From: Apricaphanius iberus
Lineage: Eukaryota > Chordata > Actinopteri > Cyprinodontiformes > Aphaniidae
Direction: 5' to 3'
Length of the DNA: 64,000 nucleotides
Assembly: GCA_028564705.1 (NCBI GenBank)
Contig: JAPXFQ010002133.1
Coordinates: 682,001 to 746,000 of the forward strand
The notes under the pieces are model-generated. The model was not told the origin of the DNA. It searched no databases and was given only the letters and a program-made list of their open reading frames with translations. Of the stretch, positions 62,864 to 64,000 are shown piece after piece. Position 1 is the first letter of the stretch, and every line of letters begins with the position of its first letter. The translations under genes and the position numbers were made by a program.

Positions 62864-63357
62864 CAGGGGTCTGCAACCTGTGGCTCCGGAGCCTCAAGTG
62901 GCTCTTTAGACCTTCCACAACGGCTCTCGCACCAAACATGCCAAATAACGTTTGTATGTTCTTTCAACAATAAATTCGGGGTTTTAGCAGGTGTTTTGTT
63001 ATATATAAAATATTTTGAATTTCTGTGATAGAATGACATTAAAGTAACAATACTTCATGTGGTAATTAGGTTTAAAACTGTGCATTTTTACGTAATTTTG
63101 CCCCAAATGTCAAACACTGAAGAAAATGAATGGGTCCTCTTTACACTAACATTTTATTGTTTTTTCTTTCTTTTATAACCTAAAAACAGGAATAAAATAG
63201 TACCTCTTTATGAATTAACACATTTTAGTCTAGTAGATTATTATTTTAAAAAATCCCAAGTTTTTCTAAAGGTCATGTAACATTTGCGGCTCTCAATGAG
63301 TTTTGTTTATCTGGATTACGCGCAGAATTGCCCTTCTGCAAAGGTTGCAGACCCCTG
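62864..63357. mobile_element. hAT MITE with 8-bp target-site duplication
   Basis: Ends CAGGGGTCTGCAACCT and AGGTTGCAGACCCCTG are perfect inverted repeats. GGCTAACT occurs directly before (62856-62863) and after (63358-63365), an exact 8-bp target duplication as made by hAT transposases. The inner sequence (GTGGCTCCGGAGC, CAAGTGGCTCTTTAGA, GCGGCTCTC) is the usual CAGGGGTCTGCAACC-type family. 494 bp, no transposase frame. Confidence 0.92.
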
Positions 63358-63365
63358 GGCTAACT

Positions 63366-63535
63366 GAAGTCCTGTAGAGCCACTGGATGCATCCCAGCTC
63401 CAACACACCAGCATCCATGCATCCAGCTCTGCAGAGGCCAGGCAACGAGCCAATCATTTGAATCAGGTGTGTTGGAGAAGTTGCAGGATAGTTCACAAGG
63501 TCTACAGTTGGGCAACCCCGGTTTTGGAGTAACTA
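63366..63535. mobile_element. Teleost repeat fragment
   Basis: Contains CTCCAACACACC and its complement GGTGTGTTGGAG about 70 bp apart, with GCCAATCATTTGAATCAGG, a common teleost dispersed-repeat sequence as I recall. Boundaries and superfamily not determined. Confidence 0.35.
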
Positions 63536-64000
63536 TCAACCCAACAATCATTTTTGGACTAAGGGAGGAAGTCAGTGCTACTGGAGACAACAAACTAATT
63601 CCATAGAGAAAGAACCAACGGTGACCAAGAAAACAGCGCAACCAATTGGTCTCTTTAGGTACCCAATTGATATTTCTTGTATAAATTGGTGTTTTGGAGC
63701 TTTTGTGTGACATTATTGTGGCTTAGGTGTCTGGGAGCCGTCTCAGTTGCTATACCTATGCTACATTGAGTAGATGTCAGGCTGCAGTATTTTTGTGTTG
63801 GAAGATAAATCATCAGGTCTGTTGAGACCTTTGGGTGATTGCTTTTGGGGAATAAAGTTGCTAAACCTGTTGCAGTTCATGTGTGTCCAGCAATGCAGGC
63901 AATTAGTTGCTCAAAGCCACCTTAATGCTGAAGGCAGCTCCCAGTAAACTGACATCAACTACTGCACCGAAGGTGACCGGCTTGTTTTTTAGGTGGTGCA
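63536..64000. other. Right edge, nothing recognised
   Basis: No gene, repeat or RNA feature that I can support. Confidence 0.5.

Overview
The window is nuclear DNA from a ray-finned fish, most likely a spiny-rayed teleost. Evidence: GT-AG introns in vertebrate gene families, AT-rich intergenic DNA, and repeats typical of teleosts (a tRNA-derived SINE with a 3' part of the kind common in teleost genomes, a Rex/RTE-like LINE, Tc1/mariner and hAT elements, a tRNA-Pro-primed LTR element). I cannot name the species. There are no bacterial features.

Four protein-coding genes lie on the + strand. (1) 135-359: last coding exon of SH3BP4, whose body is off the left edge. (2) 9519-10103: single-coding-exon ARL4C small GTPase in a CpG-rich block. 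(3) 24389-47879: complete 35-exon aldehyde oxidase (aox), 1332 codons plus stop; every exon could be joined in frame with GT-AG sites. (4) exon 1 ending at 49939, then CDS 51793-60477: complete bzw1 (eIF5-mimic protein), 419 aa. SH3BP4-ARL4C and AOX1-BZW1 are each neighbour pairs on human chromosome 2q; here both pairs sit within 64 kb.

Region by region: 0.36-9.2 kb is gene-free with a SINE and a TIR element. 10.1-24.3 kb is gene-free and rich in decayed transposons (a TIR element with a triplicated exon-like block, two Tc1 remnants, a LINE, an inverted-repeat element, an LTR/PBS fragment, and a hAT-like element just upstream of aox). The aox introns hold more transposons and a 1.4-kb minisatellite. 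Between aox and bzw1 lie two long inverted repeats, one a 727-bp near-palindrome with GGGGCGCC ends. The last bzw1 intron carries a 43-bp minisatellite with a 632-bp higher-order period. 61-64 kb is gene-free apart from a hAT MITE with a perfect 8-bp target duplication.

The genes do not form a pathway: SH3BP4 acts in membrane trafficking/signalling, ARL4C is a plasma-membrane GTPase, AOX a cytosolic molybdo-flavoenzyme, and BZW1 tunes start-codon choice in translation. The observations most worth following are the AOX substrate pocket (part aldehyde oxidase, part xanthine dehydrogenase), the poor start context of bzw1, the foldback elements, the higher-order minisatellite, and a short RW-containing coding domain shared by three dispersed transposons.
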